Source: Macrotis lagotis (taxonomy: Eukaryota > Chordata > Mammalia > Peramelemorphia > Peramelidae). Taken from it: a stretch of DNA of 64,000 nt. A model generated the notes under the pieces. It made no database searches. It was not told the DNA's origin and saw only the letters and a list, made by a program, of their open reading frames with translations. The stretch covers positions 286,475,078 through 286,539,077 of the forward strand of contig NC_133660.1 in the NCBI RefSeq assembly GCF_037893015.1, written 5' to 3'. Below, in pieces: positions 1-10,378 of this stretch. Position 1 is the stretch's first letter. Each line of letters opens with the position of its first letter. The position numbers and the translations under genes are program-made.

Positions 1-281
1 CTAGGGGGAGACTGACCCAGATAGAGGCTAAGGGACTTGTCCAAGATCAACAAACTACCAGATGGTCACAGATTTAGAAAAATCTTAAAGGATATGTAGA
101 CCAATGTCTTCAGTCTAAAGATGAGCCCACATAGGGCTATCTCTGCAAGACATTGGTTACAGATCATAAGGGGGTGAGAACCCAGAGCCTGTGATCCCAG
201 ATCCAGCATACTTTTGGATTGGTCTTCCTAACTCCAAGGCTAACTATCTTTGGAAGAACTGAAAATTAGGTGGTTAATGTC

Positions 282-303
282 ATTATTATTATTATTATTA
301 TTT
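282..303. repeat. (TTA)n microsatellite
   Basis: About seven ATT triplets in a row, ending in a TTTA. A simple repeat with no sign of function. Confidence 0.9.
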
Positions 304-330
304 AGATGATGATAAAATCATGCAGGAAGA

Positions 331-510
331 TGGGAGAGACCCTTGGGGTCTCCTCCTTTATCCCTCAGACCAGCCTGGTGGACTCCATCTGTGCACCATG
401 AAGTAGACACCATCCCTGCAGCCAGCCCAGGGGAGGGGCCCGGACGAGAGAGAACTGGACCTGTCTTGTGCTGCCATTTCCTCAGGCCCCATGGATACTG
501 CTCAGTTGAG
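331..510 (+). repeat. Local direct duplication, copy 1
   Basis: This segment recurs at 1092-1273 in the same orientation. The core (369-510) matches at roughly nine bases in ten by eye, with the tightest agreement near the end, where gccccatggatactgctcag is identical in both. It does not match any repeat class I recognise in the window and appears only twice, so it looks like a local tandem-type duplication with about 580 bp between the copies. Confidence 0.75.
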
Positions 511-1091
511 CAGCCCTCGGAACACTGACATCATCCTATACTTGGGGTAACCACAGCAACAGGGGTGCATCACAGAGGTCTCCCAACTGCTCCCAGAGGT
601 CCCTGAACAGCCAACCCAAGGGCTACCTTCATCAGTAGGCTTAGAGCAGGACTCCCTGGTGGAGGTGGGCAGAGGAGGGAGGGGCCCTGGGGGTTGGCTG
701 ACAAGGCCTCCACTCAGAGAAGACCCCCCCAGGGCCTAAGAGAGAGGCACAGAGGGTGGCTGGCTACCTGAAGACCTGAGGGCCCCCTCTGCTTACCCTA
801 CCTCAGGAGTTGTCCATCCCCTTACCCACCAGTTGAGGGTGAAAGCTGCTGGAAAGGAAGAGACACACCTATTTAGGAGTGGCTTCAGAAGAGATGAGGG
901 ACCCTTGGACCTGGGTTCAGACCTCCTGAGTTTCTAAGGAGTCATTATATCTGGAGGCCTGGTCTAAAGGGTCAGCAGCTAGACCATTTCCACCCCAATA
1001 CACCATCCCACTGCTATTACCATGGGGAAGCAGTGAGAGAAACTGAGGCCATCATCACCTACTGAGCACAGGGAGCCCTGAGCAGAAAGCC

Positions 1092-1273
1092 GGGAGAAAT
1101 CCCTGGAGTCTCTTCCTTCACCCTTTCTTAAAACCAGCCTGGTGGACTCCATCTGCGCAGCATGAAGTAGACTCCGTCCCTGCAGCCAGCCTGGGGAGGG
1201 GCCTCTCCTAGAGAAAACTGGACCTGTCTTGTGCTGCCATCTCCTCAGGCCCCATGGATACTGCTCAGTTGAG
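1092..1273 (+). repeat. Local direct duplication, copy 2
   Basis: Second copy of the 331-510 segment, offset by about 763 bp. It diverges from copy 1 after the shared ATGGATACTGCTCAGTTGAG. The sequence then continues into a gtgagt that resembles a splice donor, but there is no supporting coding exon around it. Confidence 0.75.
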
Positions 1274-1357
1274 GCCTGCATGGTGAGTGCCTCACCCATC
1301 CCCTAAGCCTAGGGTCTCAGAAGCCAGTCAGCTCAGTGAGGCCTTCTTCACTGGACC

Positions 1358-1545
1358 ATAGATTAGAACTGGAAGGGAACTTAGAGGCTATTGAGTCTAT
1401 CCCCCTTACTTTACAGATGAGGAAACTGAGGATCAAGGACAGGAAATGTTATGCCAAGGATGGGAATAAATGAGAGCGACAGGATTTGAACCCAGGTCTT
1501 TTCTTTGGCCCATACCACCTTGCCTCCCTTCTTTTCTAAGGCCTG
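1358..1545 (-). repeat. MIR/CORE-type SINE, antisense
   Basis: Carries the usual antisense landmarks in order: ttacagatgaggaaactgag, then aggatttgaacccaggtctt, then a 'ccaccttgcc' end. Diverged, so old. Confidence 0.75.
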
Positions 1546-2234
1546 TCTGGTGGACAGGAGGCTCTGCCCCTAACTAGGTGTGATGATGAGAGTCCATTTT
1601 TTAATAATGATTTTCTCACTACTCTCCTACTAGGAGGTTGGGAGTCCAAGGTTTTCTTTTGTTTTATTGAAGTGGGACATTTCTAGAATGTCTTTTCTCT
1701 AGTTCAACTAAGCAACTCATCTGCAACTCACTGTCTTGCCCGGGGCCCCAAGAGCTTGAATGAGTTGCCCAAAGATTAGAACCCAGATCTTCCCAACTTC
1801 AAGAGGCTGGCTCTACCAGGCAGCTTCTCAGGGCAAAGGTTATTACGCTCATTTGGTAGAAAGATCCTTTTCAATAACAGTTTTGTGTTCAATCAGCATT
1901 TATTATGCATTTATTGTGTTCAAAGCCTTGGGAATGGGGAAAAATTTTAGGGAAAAACTCTTTCTCAGGAAGTTTTCAAATAATACTGGGCTATGTCAGC
2001 AATATAATCTCTATAATCCCCAGTAGCACTTGATAGAATCTAGAAACATCCCCATCCATTGGCTCTTCATCCTTTCCATATCCTGGGTTCCTTGGCAAGT
2101 GGCCTGGTTAAGATGCCATTGGACCCTTGCTCAAAGTTATGTTTTCAAATAATTTAAGGAAATGATAAATTTTAGTTAGAGTCTGTGTTTCACAAAGACC
2201 CCTTGAACTTGATTCCTGTAACTTGGGGTCCCCA

Positions 2235-2350
2235 GGTTAAAACCCTTAATCTAGTCCAACTCCCTTAATCTATAGAAGAGAAAACTGGAACTCAGAGAGG
2301 AGGGAACTTGCCTGAGGTCACCCAGTTAATGACAAAATGATGCAACTAGA
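2235..2350 (-). repeat. MIR-type SINE fragment, antisense
   Basis: Contains aaaactggaactcagagagg followed by cttgcctgaggtcacccag, the core of an antisense MIR. It runs into the short direct repeat that starts near 2336. Confidence 0.6.
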
Positions 2351-2419
2351 ACAGAAGTGTACTAGAGTTCCATGTGACACCTACCATGGGGTGCTATAGA
2401 GGGATAGATTTTTACTAGC
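2336..2419 (+). repeat. 84-bp direct repeat, copy 1
   Basis: Recurs at 3126-3210 in the same orientation. Shared blocks include gatgcaact, acagaagtgta and gggatagatttttactagc. The flanks differ. No repeat family was recognised. Confidence 0.75.
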
Positions 2420-2670
2420 TGGGAGGATCAAGGAGCTTCTTGGTGGAAGTGACTTTTGAGCCATATTCTTGAAAGGCAGTCACCTGGAAGACTGGTCAGC
2501 TTGGTCCTCAAGGGCAGAGCAAGGAACAAATGAGGAAATTTTCTGGGAAACAAATTTAGATACTAAGGAAGGTGAAAGTGGAGGGGGGCAGAGGAATTTC
2601 ATGATTGGGCAGCTTCCTTTTGGGACAGGATTACCAGGCTCATAGCTGGGGGAATCTTGAGGCTATAATT

Positions 2671-2817
2671 ATTTTTTTTCTTTTTGCAAGGCAATGGGGT
2701 TAAGTGGCTTGCCCAAGGCCACACAGCTAGGTCATTAAGTGTCTGAGGCCGGATTTGAACTCAGGACTTCCTGACTCCAGGGCCAGTGCTCTATCCATTG
2801 CACCACCTAGCTTCCCC
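2671..2817 (-). repeat. Marsupial tRNA-headed SINE, antisense
   Basis: Reads poly-T, then gcaaggcaatggggttaagt, then cacacagctagg, gccggatttgaactcagg and ctatccattgcaccacctag. Near full length. Confidence 0.9.
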
Positions 2818-3125
2818 TTAGGGCTATAATTTATATTTGGATTTTAGCAAGTTTATGATAAAGTATATAGCATACTGAGAGATGGAGATTAGGTCAAATT
2901 GTTTCAGAACTGGTTGGATGACTGAACTCAAGATTCCATGCTGTGGTGGAGATCTCTTAGCCCCAGGGACATAAAATCTCTTTTATCCAGGCTAGATTTG
3001 AATGAAGACCTAGATGGCCTGCTCATCCTATGCCAGTGACACAAAATGGGGAAGGTTGAAGGGACTGATGAACAGTCAGGCTCCAAAAGGACTAGACAGG
3101 CCAGAGAATTGGACTGATTCGAGTA

Positions 3126-3210
3126 AGATGATGCAACTATAACAGAAGTGTAGTAGTGTTCTATGGGAGACCTACCCTGGGGTGCTAAAGAGGGATAGAT
3201 TTTTACTAGC
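3126..3210 (+). repeat. 85-bp direct repeat, copy 2
   Basis: Second copy of 2336-2419, offset by about 790 bp, with roughly ten single-base differences by eye. Confidence 0.75.
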
Positions 3211-3454
3211 GATAATTGTAAAATCTTGTAATTGATTGCTAAAAAATCAACTTCAGAAGCGTAAGATTGGTGGGGAGACTGGTTTGCCAATGGCTTGGAA
3301 AAGGATCTGGGGATTTCAGTGTACCACAAGCTGAGGATGAGTCAGTAGTCAGCAATGTTCCCGCCATTTGGAGCCGCCTTATGAGAGACGCATCTTCTGG
3401 TTCTAGGGAGGTGATTAGTTCCATGGTTCTCTGCTTTTATTTGATTTCATTCCA

Positions 3455-3676
3455 AAACCCAAGTTTAAGGAGGAGACTAACTAGAGGGGGTTCAGAGGAG
3501 GGTAACTGAATGGGAATCTGTTGGAGGAGCTGGGGATGTTTAGTCTGAAAAAGACACGCCTCGGCAAGAGAACGGGTCATGAAAACTGACTTCAAATATT
3601 TGAAATATTTGTCCCAGACCCAGAGCCAGGAACAATGAGTGAAAATTGCAGAGAAGAATATTTGGACTTCATGCTA
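3455..3676 (+). repeat. CR1/L3-type LINE fragment, 5' part
   Basis: Contains ggagctggggatgtttagtc and the downstream pattern typical of the end of a CR1/L3 reverse transcriptase ORF, where the plus frame encodes a protein reading like 'GLFSLEKRRL...' in intact elements. It breaks off where a MIR-type SINE is inserted and resumes at about 3937. Confidence 0.7.
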
Positions 3677-3936
3677 ATAACAACGACAAAATAATAGCTA
3701 ATATTTATATAGTATTTTGTTCCAAGTCTAATGTAAATTGTAAAACCTAAATACTTAACAAATATTATCTCTTTTGATCCTTACGACATTCCTGAGAGGC
3801 AGGTGCTAGGATCATTTCTGTTTTACAGTTGAGAAAACTGAGGCAAACTGAGGTTAAGTGACAGGGCCAAGCAAGGTCACACAGGAAGTATAGGAGGCTG
3901 GATTTGAACCCAGGTCTTCCTGACTCCAGATCCAGA
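3677..3936 (-). repeat. MIR/CORE-type SINE nested in a CR1/L3 LINE
   Basis: An antisense MIR with atatttatatagtattttg at one end, then ttacagttgagaaaactgag, cacacaggaagta and ggatttgaacccaggtcttc. The LINE sequence on either side joins up across it, so this copy inserted into an existing LINE fragment. Confidence 0.75.
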
Positions 3937-4110
3937 AAAACTTTCTAACAATTAGCTGTCTTAAAGTAGAAAGGCTGCTGTGGTGGATGATTCGAGTAGA
4001 GGCTGGATGGCCAGTGGATGGATATGCTATAACAGGAATTCCTTTTGTGTGTGGATTGGACCGCATGCTCACCAGGGTCCCTCCCAACTGTCAAATCCTG
4101 GAATTCTGGA
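3937..4110 (+). repeat. CR1/L3-type LINE fragment, 3' part
   Basis: Continues the LINE with aactttctaacaattagctg, then gaggctggatggccagtgg and gggtccctcccaactgtcaa, which are typical of the 3' end of CR1/L3 elements. Split from 3455-3676 by the nested SINE. Confidence 0.7.
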
Positions 4111-4204
4111 ACAGGGGAGCTCACAGGGATGGGAATATTTGTTTGGTTTTATCTGTTGCTTGGACATTTCAAACTGGCTCTCCCACAGACATCCTTTATA
4201 AAAA

Positions 4205-4310
4205 ATTGAGCAATTGAGGTTAAGTGACTTGCCCAGAGTCATACAGCCAGTAAGTGTCTGAAGTGGAATTAGAATCCAAGTCCTTTGACTCCAACCCATA
4301 GACATCTTAA
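4205..4310 (-). repeat. MIR-type SINE fragment, antisense
   Basis: Contains gaggttaagtgacttgccca and agtcatacagccagtaagtg, the conserved middle of an antisense MIR. Confidence 0.65.
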
Positions 4311-4329
4311 CTCCAACACATCTCGAAGA

Positions 4330-4745
4330 GCTCATTGTTTGCCCCAGCTCTCCAACCTGCCTGCCACTGGACTTCGCGTCTCTGTCAAAGACATCACCAC
4401 CCCCTGGTCACCTAGGCTCCTGAACTCAATGGAATCTGTCACTCTCGGGATTTCAGATCTTGTTTCTACCTCCTTGTCCTCCCATCGAACCCCTTCACTT
4501 CCTTGTAGCTTCTCATTTTGATCTCCCTATCTTCAGACCCTCGGTCCGGTCCGCTCCTGTCCAATCTCCATGCAGGTATTAAAGTGACAATCCTAAAGGA
4601 CACATGTCATCATGTTGCTGCTCTCCCTCAATAATAAACAGCCATGGCTCCCTTTTATTTGCAGGAACAAATAGAAGTCACTTGGTTTGACTTTTAAAAA
4701 CCCCCTCACAATCTGGTTTTGATCTTATTATCATGGGAGTACAGA
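4330..4745 (+). repeat. L2 LINE fragment
   Basis: Reads like the 3' half of L2: gttgctgctctccctcaata, then atggctcccttttatttgca and cctcacaatctggttttgat. Diverged; no open frame of note. Confidence 0.6.
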
Positions 4746-4779
4746 GACTGTCTTTATAGTCAGAAGACATCTTAGATAT

Positions 4780-4915
4780 AATCTGTTCCTCCCCCTTATT
4801 TCTCAGATAAAGAACAGAGATGTAGACAGGTGACATGCCTTGCCCCCAGGCTGATCAGGTGGAAGGCAGGGAGGCTGAATTTAGCCCCAGGTCCTCCAAT
4901 TCCCAGGTCAGTGCC
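4780..4915 (-). repeat. MIR-type SINE fragment, antisense
   Basis: Contains cagataaagaacagagatgt, gctgaatttagccccaggtc and tcctccaattcccaggtcag, a diverged antisense MIR. Confidence 0.5.
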
Positions 4916-5031
4916 CTTTTTATTATTATTTATTATCCCTTTCCCGCTTCTTTGATCTGCTTTTCTGCTAGAACCCTCTCCCTCAGAACAGCCTTGCCTT
5001 TTGTTATCTTTGCTGTCTCTCCCAGTTAATG

Positions 5032-5335
5032 GTTGTCCTTCCATCTTGAAGAGGACCCTGACATCAGGGAGCTGATTCCGTAATAAGCAAGAGAATTGGA
5101 TTTGGGTGAGGGGGACTGGGCTAAGTTTCTCAGTTTCTCCTCTGGAGTCATCTGGGTCCAGTGGCCAGATATGGTCATGGCACCAGGAGATGACCCTGGA
5201 TGTGAGGCAGTCAGGGTCGTGATTGAATGTAAGCTGTTTGAGGGCAGGACTGTTTTATTCTTGTTCCCTACTCCCAGTGTCTGACCTGCAGTAACCACTG
5301 GGAGTTTGTTGAGGGATGGTTGTGTAAATGTGGAA
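5032..5335 (+). repeat. Composite marsupial repeat plus L2 3' end
   Basis: Starts ggttgtccttccatcttgaa and continues with gaattggatttgggtgaggg, tcctctggagtcatctgggt and ccagtggccagatatggtca. The same composite occurs at 62005-62175 and, reversed, at about 22085-22135. From about 5222 it runs into an L2-like end containing gtaagctgtttgagggcagg. Confidence 0.65.
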
Positions 5336-5499
5336 CGGAGAATTGATGCTACAGAAGCTTGGTCCTTCCCAAAGGGCACAGTGTCAGATACTGGTGAAAA
5401 ACTGGTTGACTTGGACTGTTGGGGTGCCTATAAAGACTGGCTGGACCTATGAGGAAAAGGGTTAAGAGCAATGTGAGGGAAGGGAAGGATATAAGTGTT

Positions 5500-5735
5500 A
5501 GTATATTAGTATATGCTGGGCCCTGTCCTAAGAGATTTACAAATATTCTCATTTGATCTTCACATCAGTCCTAGGAGGTAAGTATAGTATTATCCCCATT
5601 TTAGAGATGGAGAAATTTAGGCAAACAGAAGTTAAGTGTCACTGCCAGGAAGCATCTGAGGTCAGATTTGAACTCGGGGCTTCCTGATTCCAGGCCCAAC
5701 GCACTCAATCCACTGTAGTGCCACTGAGCTTCTCC
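5500..5735 (-). repeat. MIR/CORE-type SINE, antisense, near full length
   Basis: Has the antisense order of a long MIR: atgctgggccctgtcctaag, tcatttgatcttcacatcag, agtattatccccattttaga and gatttgaactcggggcttcc. Confidence 0.75.
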
Positions 5736-5984
5736 AACTAGGGATAATGTGAACACTTCCTGGAAAGATCCTGAGGAGCATCAGAGCTCAGACTTTAGCT
5801 GGGGCCCAGATAGATGCTTGGGATTCAATTAAACTATTTCCCTTCCATCCTTCAACTTCCAATGAATAAAACCCCCAAACAAAAAACCCTCTTGTAAGAA
5901 ATATGCAGCTAAACAAGTTCCCAACTTGACCACTGTCCTGGCCTCCCTGTGTCCATCACTCCTCTCTGAGAGGCCGGCAGCCTA

Positions 5985-6500
5985 TTTCATCCTGTGACCT
6001 CCAGAATTATGGTTAGTCTTTGGTGCAATCATAAATCCTGAATCTTGCAACACTGATTGTCTATAAAGTCGGGTGCTTGGGGCGGCTAGGTGGCACAGTG
6101 GATAGAGCACCGGCCCTGGAGTCAGGAGTACCTGGGTTCAAATCCGGCCTCAGACACTTAATAGTTACCTAGCTGTGTGGCCTTGGACAAGTCACTTAAC
6201 CCCATTGCCTTGCCAAATAAATTAAAAATAAAAAAATAAAGTCTGGGTGCTATTGGATAAATTGTTCTCTGGGGTCTTCTCACTTCTCTCTGCACCAGTT
6301 CATAGAAATCTTCCCAGGTTTCTCTGAAACCATCTCCTTTACTATTTTTTTTACAGCACCATGCTATTCTAATCACAATCATTTACCATAATTTGTTTAG
6401 CTATTCTACAATTGGGGAGAAGTACCCTGAACGTTTCAGGTTCTTTGCTACCATAAAAAGGAGTTATTATAAATATACATAACTTTGAATCCCCTCATTT
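5985..6500 (-). repeat. L1 LINE fragment, antisense, with nested SINE
   Basis: On the minus strand this is the C-terminal end of L1 ORF2 plus start of the 3' UTR. A minus-strand frame (about 6158-6382) reads FRETWEDFYELVQREVRR, recognisably the L1 ORF2 tail. The fragment is interrupted by a SINE at 6079-6235 that is flanked by near-identical target-site copies (about 6062-6078 and 6236-6252). Confidence 0.8.
6079..6235 (+). repeat. Marsupial tRNA-headed SINE, sense, full length
   Basis: Full order of ggggcggctaggtggcacag, gagcaccggccctggagtca, ttcaaatccggcctcagaca, tagctgtgtggccttgga and an A-rich tail. Target-site copies of ataaagtc-gggtgct flank it, showing insertion into the surrounding L1. 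Confidence 0.93.
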
Positions 6501-6627
6501 CCCAGAAAGATGAAAGTAAGGTCAAGGGAGATTATTTGACTTAATTGTGCAGGTTTAAGTATCAGTGATAGGATTTGAACCTAGATCTTCTGGAGAACAT
6601 TTTTGAACCCCCAAGTTTTGGTCCCAG

Positions 6628-6786
6628 TTTTTTTTTTTTTTTAGGTTTTTGCAAGGCAAATGGGGTTAATTGGTTTGCCCAAGGCCACACAGCTAGGTAA
6701 CTATTAAGTGTCTGAGGCCGGATTTGAACCCAGGTACTCCTGACTCCAGGGCCGGTGCTCTATCCACTGTGCCACCTAGCCACCCC
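6628..6786 (-). repeat. Marsupial tRNA-headed SINE, antisense, full length
   Basis: Poly-T start, gcaaggcaaatggggttaat, cacacagctaggtaactatt, gccggatttgaacccaggta and a ctatccactgtgccacctag end. It faces the sense copy at 6079-6235 with about 390 bp between them. Confidence 0.93.
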
Positions 6787-8184
6787 TGGTCCCAGTCTTA
6801 GAGAGGCCAGTGGCATAGCCTCATTTGGAGGAGTTATAGACACAATGACAGGGTGGGAGCCATAACAGGGACCCCAGAAATCTTTTAGTCCACCCTCATT
6901 TTCTAGATGAAGAAACTGAAATGACTTGCCCAAAGTCACTAAACCCCAGTTTTCCAAGAGCTGTTAGGAGTTTCTGAACTCTAGTTCTCTGATAGGGAGG
7001 GGCAGATTTCTCATATTCTTTCCTGCTATCACAGGAGCATCCCTGGGAAGTGCCAGACTTGGGGTCACCTCCCCACAACCCCAAGTTCTAGAGTTCTGGG
7101 ATCAAAACTTTTAAAGGGAGAAAAGCTCTTGTGCAGCACTAGCCTCAGGGAGAGAAACTGGAAAGGGCAAAAGGTGTCCTCAGAAGTCCTCCCTTTGCCC
7201 TCTCTATCCCTATGAGTTTGGGGCAGTGCAGGCCCAATGGAAAGGGGTTATTCCAACTCACCTTCCAGTGAGTCCAAGCTCAGAGGAGCATCATGAGGCT
7301 GGAGGTCTAGATAACATTCCTGGACTGAAAGGAACCATCTAAACGGGGTCAGATAACCTTAGCTTGTTTCCCTTGTGAGAGGAGTCTAGAACCCGGGGTA
7401 GTGAACCTTGGAGGACTGTAGCAGAATCAAGAGAATAGAATTAACCCCTTTGTGGGACTCTGTTAGTCCTTTATATTATTGAAGTTTTTTGTGGGGGGAA
7501 TAAAGACTTCCCTCTACCCCAAATATTCAAGCTATAATATGAGGTCACTGGGCTAGATGATTGCATCTGAATTCTATAATTTAACAAAAGGTCAGGGTCC
7601 AAGGACCCAGAAAGGAGAGTTTGGGAGGCTTGGGACCTGGAGGCTGCTTTAGAAAGATTATTTACTTGCTGGGGTGGGGATGCTCCCTTCTCCTTTCCTC
7701 TTCCTTCTGGCGTTGGGACATCTGACTCTTGGTGGATTCTGGGTGGGTTACTGACCTGTTTGTTTGAAGGTGGTTGGGATGACCTGGGCTTGTTCAGGGC
7801 TCAGTGTCTTCCCACAGGAACCGAAGACAGACATCAGTCCACCCCTTCCAAACTGGATAAATGCCCGACTATAAGGTGTCCCCGAAGGCCAGGGAGGGGA
7901 AAATGTCCTGGGGAGCTGGCTCCTCCACCTGGCTCTGGGAGAGCCAGGGGCCCTTCCCTAGCCAGGTCTGGATCATCAGTGGGGTACCCTGAGGGCATTG
8001 AGCACACAGCCCTAGATGGGCAGATCACCATGAGAGCCTATGGGATCTAGGAATAGACTTGAGAGACCCTCGTGTCCACAGCAGAGGAGGAAAGTCAGGA
8101 CTAAGTAGGAAAAGGTTTTGACTACTGAGGACACACCAAGGGTCAATAGCAAAGCCAGGAACTTAAATGGTCACTGTTTCTGCT

Positions 8185-8430
8185 GCTGGCTCAATAGATA
8201 GTCAGGAGGACCTGAGTTCAAATCTAGCCTCAGATACTTGTTAGTTTTGTGACTATGGGCAAGTCACTTCACCTCAGTTCCTTCATCTATAAAATGGGAA
8301 TCATCAAAGCACCTATCTCCCAAAGCTCTTGTGAGGATCAAATGAGTTAATATTTGTAAAATACTTAGCCATATTACATTGCATGGCACAAAGAAAGTAA
8401 CTTATAAGTAAGTGTTAGCTATGATTTATT
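8185..8430 (+). repeat. MIR/CORE-type SINE, sense, near full length
   Basis: Contains gacctgagttcaaatctagc, gggcaagtcacttcacctca, ctataaaatgggaatcatca and ttgtgaggatcaaatgagtt, then the AT-rich 3' end that runs directly into the GATGGT satellite. Confidence 0.85.
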
Positions 8431-8690
8431 GTGATAATGGTGATGGTGGTGGTGGTGATGATGGTGATTGTGATGGTGATGGTGGTGATGGTGATGGTGG
8501 TGATGGTGGTGATGGTGGTGATGGTGGTGATGGTGATGGTGGTGGTGGTGGTGGTGATGGTGGTGATGGTGATGGTGGTGATGGTGGTGGTGGTGGTGAT
8601 GGTGGTGATGGTGGTGATGGTGGTGATGGTGGTGGTGATGGTAGCGATGATGATGATGATGGTGATGGTATTGATGATGATAATGATGGT
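8431..8690 (+). repeat. (GATGGT)n-type satellite, about 260 bp
   Basis: A mosaic of GAT and GGT triplets with almost no interruption, ending in GATGATGATAATGATGG. Every sixth base is constrained, so it is open in several frames on both strands (Met-Val or Gly-Asp runs on plus, Ser-Pro runs on minus). These frames are repeat artefacts, not genes. It sits exactly at the 3' end of a CORE-type SINE, where an ATT-rich tail is normally found. Confidence 0.95.
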
Positions 8691-8929
8691 TTGAACTCCA
8701 ATTCCATGGAATCTTAAGATTTGAAACTAGAACAGCTCACAGTGGTCAAAATGCTTATAAACAAACAAAAGAAAAGCGTCCAGCAAAACAATTTAATGAT
8801 GAAACAACCTTTCCTGCTAAGAAAATATAGCGTCCTGCTGCCATAGTCCCCTACTCCTTGACCAAGAAGGAACAAAGTTTGTTTTCTTCTGGCTCTTGTC
8901 CAGAACTAAGCCGTTCTTTAAAAACAGCC

Positions 8930-9165
8930 TGCTCAGGTTCATACCCTTCTCCATGTTCTTTCATTTATATTATTGGAGCTATGTTGTTGGTCATTCTCTT
9001 GGATTTGCTTCTGCCAGGCTTGTCTGACTTCATACATTCTTTTCTTCCTATTTGTCACCTCGAAGGGTCCTTCAGGGACTACAATTTTTTCAGCTAGCTC
9101 CCAATCGATGGGCACTCATTCAATTTTCAGATTTTTGCTCCCTCAAAGGTCCTACTCTGAATAAT
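8930..9165 (-). repeat. L1 LINE fragment, antisense
   Basis: Contains ctcccaatcgatgggcactc and a following tttttgct that match the antisense L1 ORF2 3' region (compare 'cattccccaattgatgg' at 60478). Old and diverged. Confidence 0.6.
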
Positions 9166-9265
9166 TAGGTGTCCATGGGAGCCAGAGGGGTGGGTGGAGT
9201 GGGCTTTCTTTCTCTGGCCTCTCCACAGTATCCTCTGGGAGGTGAGATCACTAGGGCCAAGGGCT

Positions 9266-10030
9266 GGAATGTTTTAGTATCCGGCCTTCATTTATCTGAT
9301 GACATCACCCAGCTGGAGGACCCCTCCTAGATGTCATCCCCCCGTTGCAAAGCCCCATCCAGTCCAAGCTCTGTTACTATAGTAAAGAATGATTCTAGCT
9401 CTGAAATAAAATAAACTATTGGGAGGTACCCATGAAACCCAGTGGGGACAGGAGGTCCAGATTGCTGTGGGAGGGGTTACTCCTTGAGAAGGGCCAAGAT
9501 GATGAACCAGGCCAAGGCACACCAGCACTGACCCTTTCAGCCTATCCCTTTTGTCATAGCATCTTGGGATAGGTCATCCTGCTTAGCCCAAGCTGAGGGA
9601 TCATGACCATGATCCTATAGATCCCCTGTAAACTCAGTTCATCAGTCATTCAGGGAAGACAGAGTATTCAATGGATTGAGACCTGGGTCCAGTACAAAGC
9701 TTCCCCTTCCTCTGGTGGGGCTCTCAGGGCCATGCCCCACCTCTAGGACCACATCTTCAGTCCTGCCCACCCGCAGGAGGACAGAAGGTGCTGGCCCTTG
9801 GGCCTTCCAGGGTCCTGGGCACTTTCCCTCCAGTCCCATCTCTGTTGTGGGGCTCTACTGGCCTCCTTTTTGAAATCTGAGCTCACAGATCCCGGAAACC
9901 CCTGGGAGAATTCTTACTGAAAAACATTCCAAGCAGTTGTTCAAACATTCCACACAGCTGGCTGCAGGGAGGGGGTGGCAGGGCTGGAATTTCAGAGGCC
10001 TTTGGTTTCTTTCCATTTCCAGGGAAATAC
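9266..10030. promoter_or_regulatory. Candidate distal regulatory stretch with TEAD-like motifs
   Basis: ACATTCC, the core TEAD (MCAT) motif, occurs exactly at 9924-9930 and 9945-9951, 21 bp apart, and in reverse at 9266-9272. A TTC-N4-GAA STAT6-like site (TTCCAGGGAA) lies at 10017-10026. The block is free of recognisable repeats, unlike its surroundings. Seven-base motifs are common by chance, so this is only a candidate. Confidence 0.25.
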
Positions 10031-10363
10031 ATTTCCCAGGAGAGGCCTGGGCGTGGGGAGGTCCCTGGCTGCAATGCCCCCCATCCCCACCCCCTGCCTC
10101 TGACCTGCCCTTGGGATGGATGGCAGGGCTTGGCTGGCTCAAGATGAGCTTGGCCCTTCACTCCCTCTCCACTGTCCCAGAGATGCCCCAAGTCCTTTCT
10201 GGTCCTGGGCAGGTGCCCCAGTTTAGGCGGCCACTGCCTTCTACTTGCAGCGAGGGCAGAATGCCAAATCAGGGGCCGTGTCTGCAGGCGAGCCAGGCTG
10301 GAGGCCCCATGAACTGTCCCCTCGTGACTGAGATTGTTGCGTAAGTGGTGAGGCGGGTCTAGA

Positions 10364-10378
10364 ATGAGAGAGAGAGAC

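Noticed and set aside
1254-1290. ATGGATACTGCTCAG... followed by gtgagt, resembling a first coding exon
   Set aside because: The other copy of the duplication lacks the donor, and no following exon was found.
6079-6150. tRNA-like heads with A and B box-like sequence
   Set aside because: They are SINE heads repeated about twenty times with the full SINE body, not tRNA genes.
8412-8717. Gly-Asp-rich, Met-Val-rich and Ser-Pro-rich frames of up to about 100 codons
   Set aside because: All are readings of the same GATGGT satellite.
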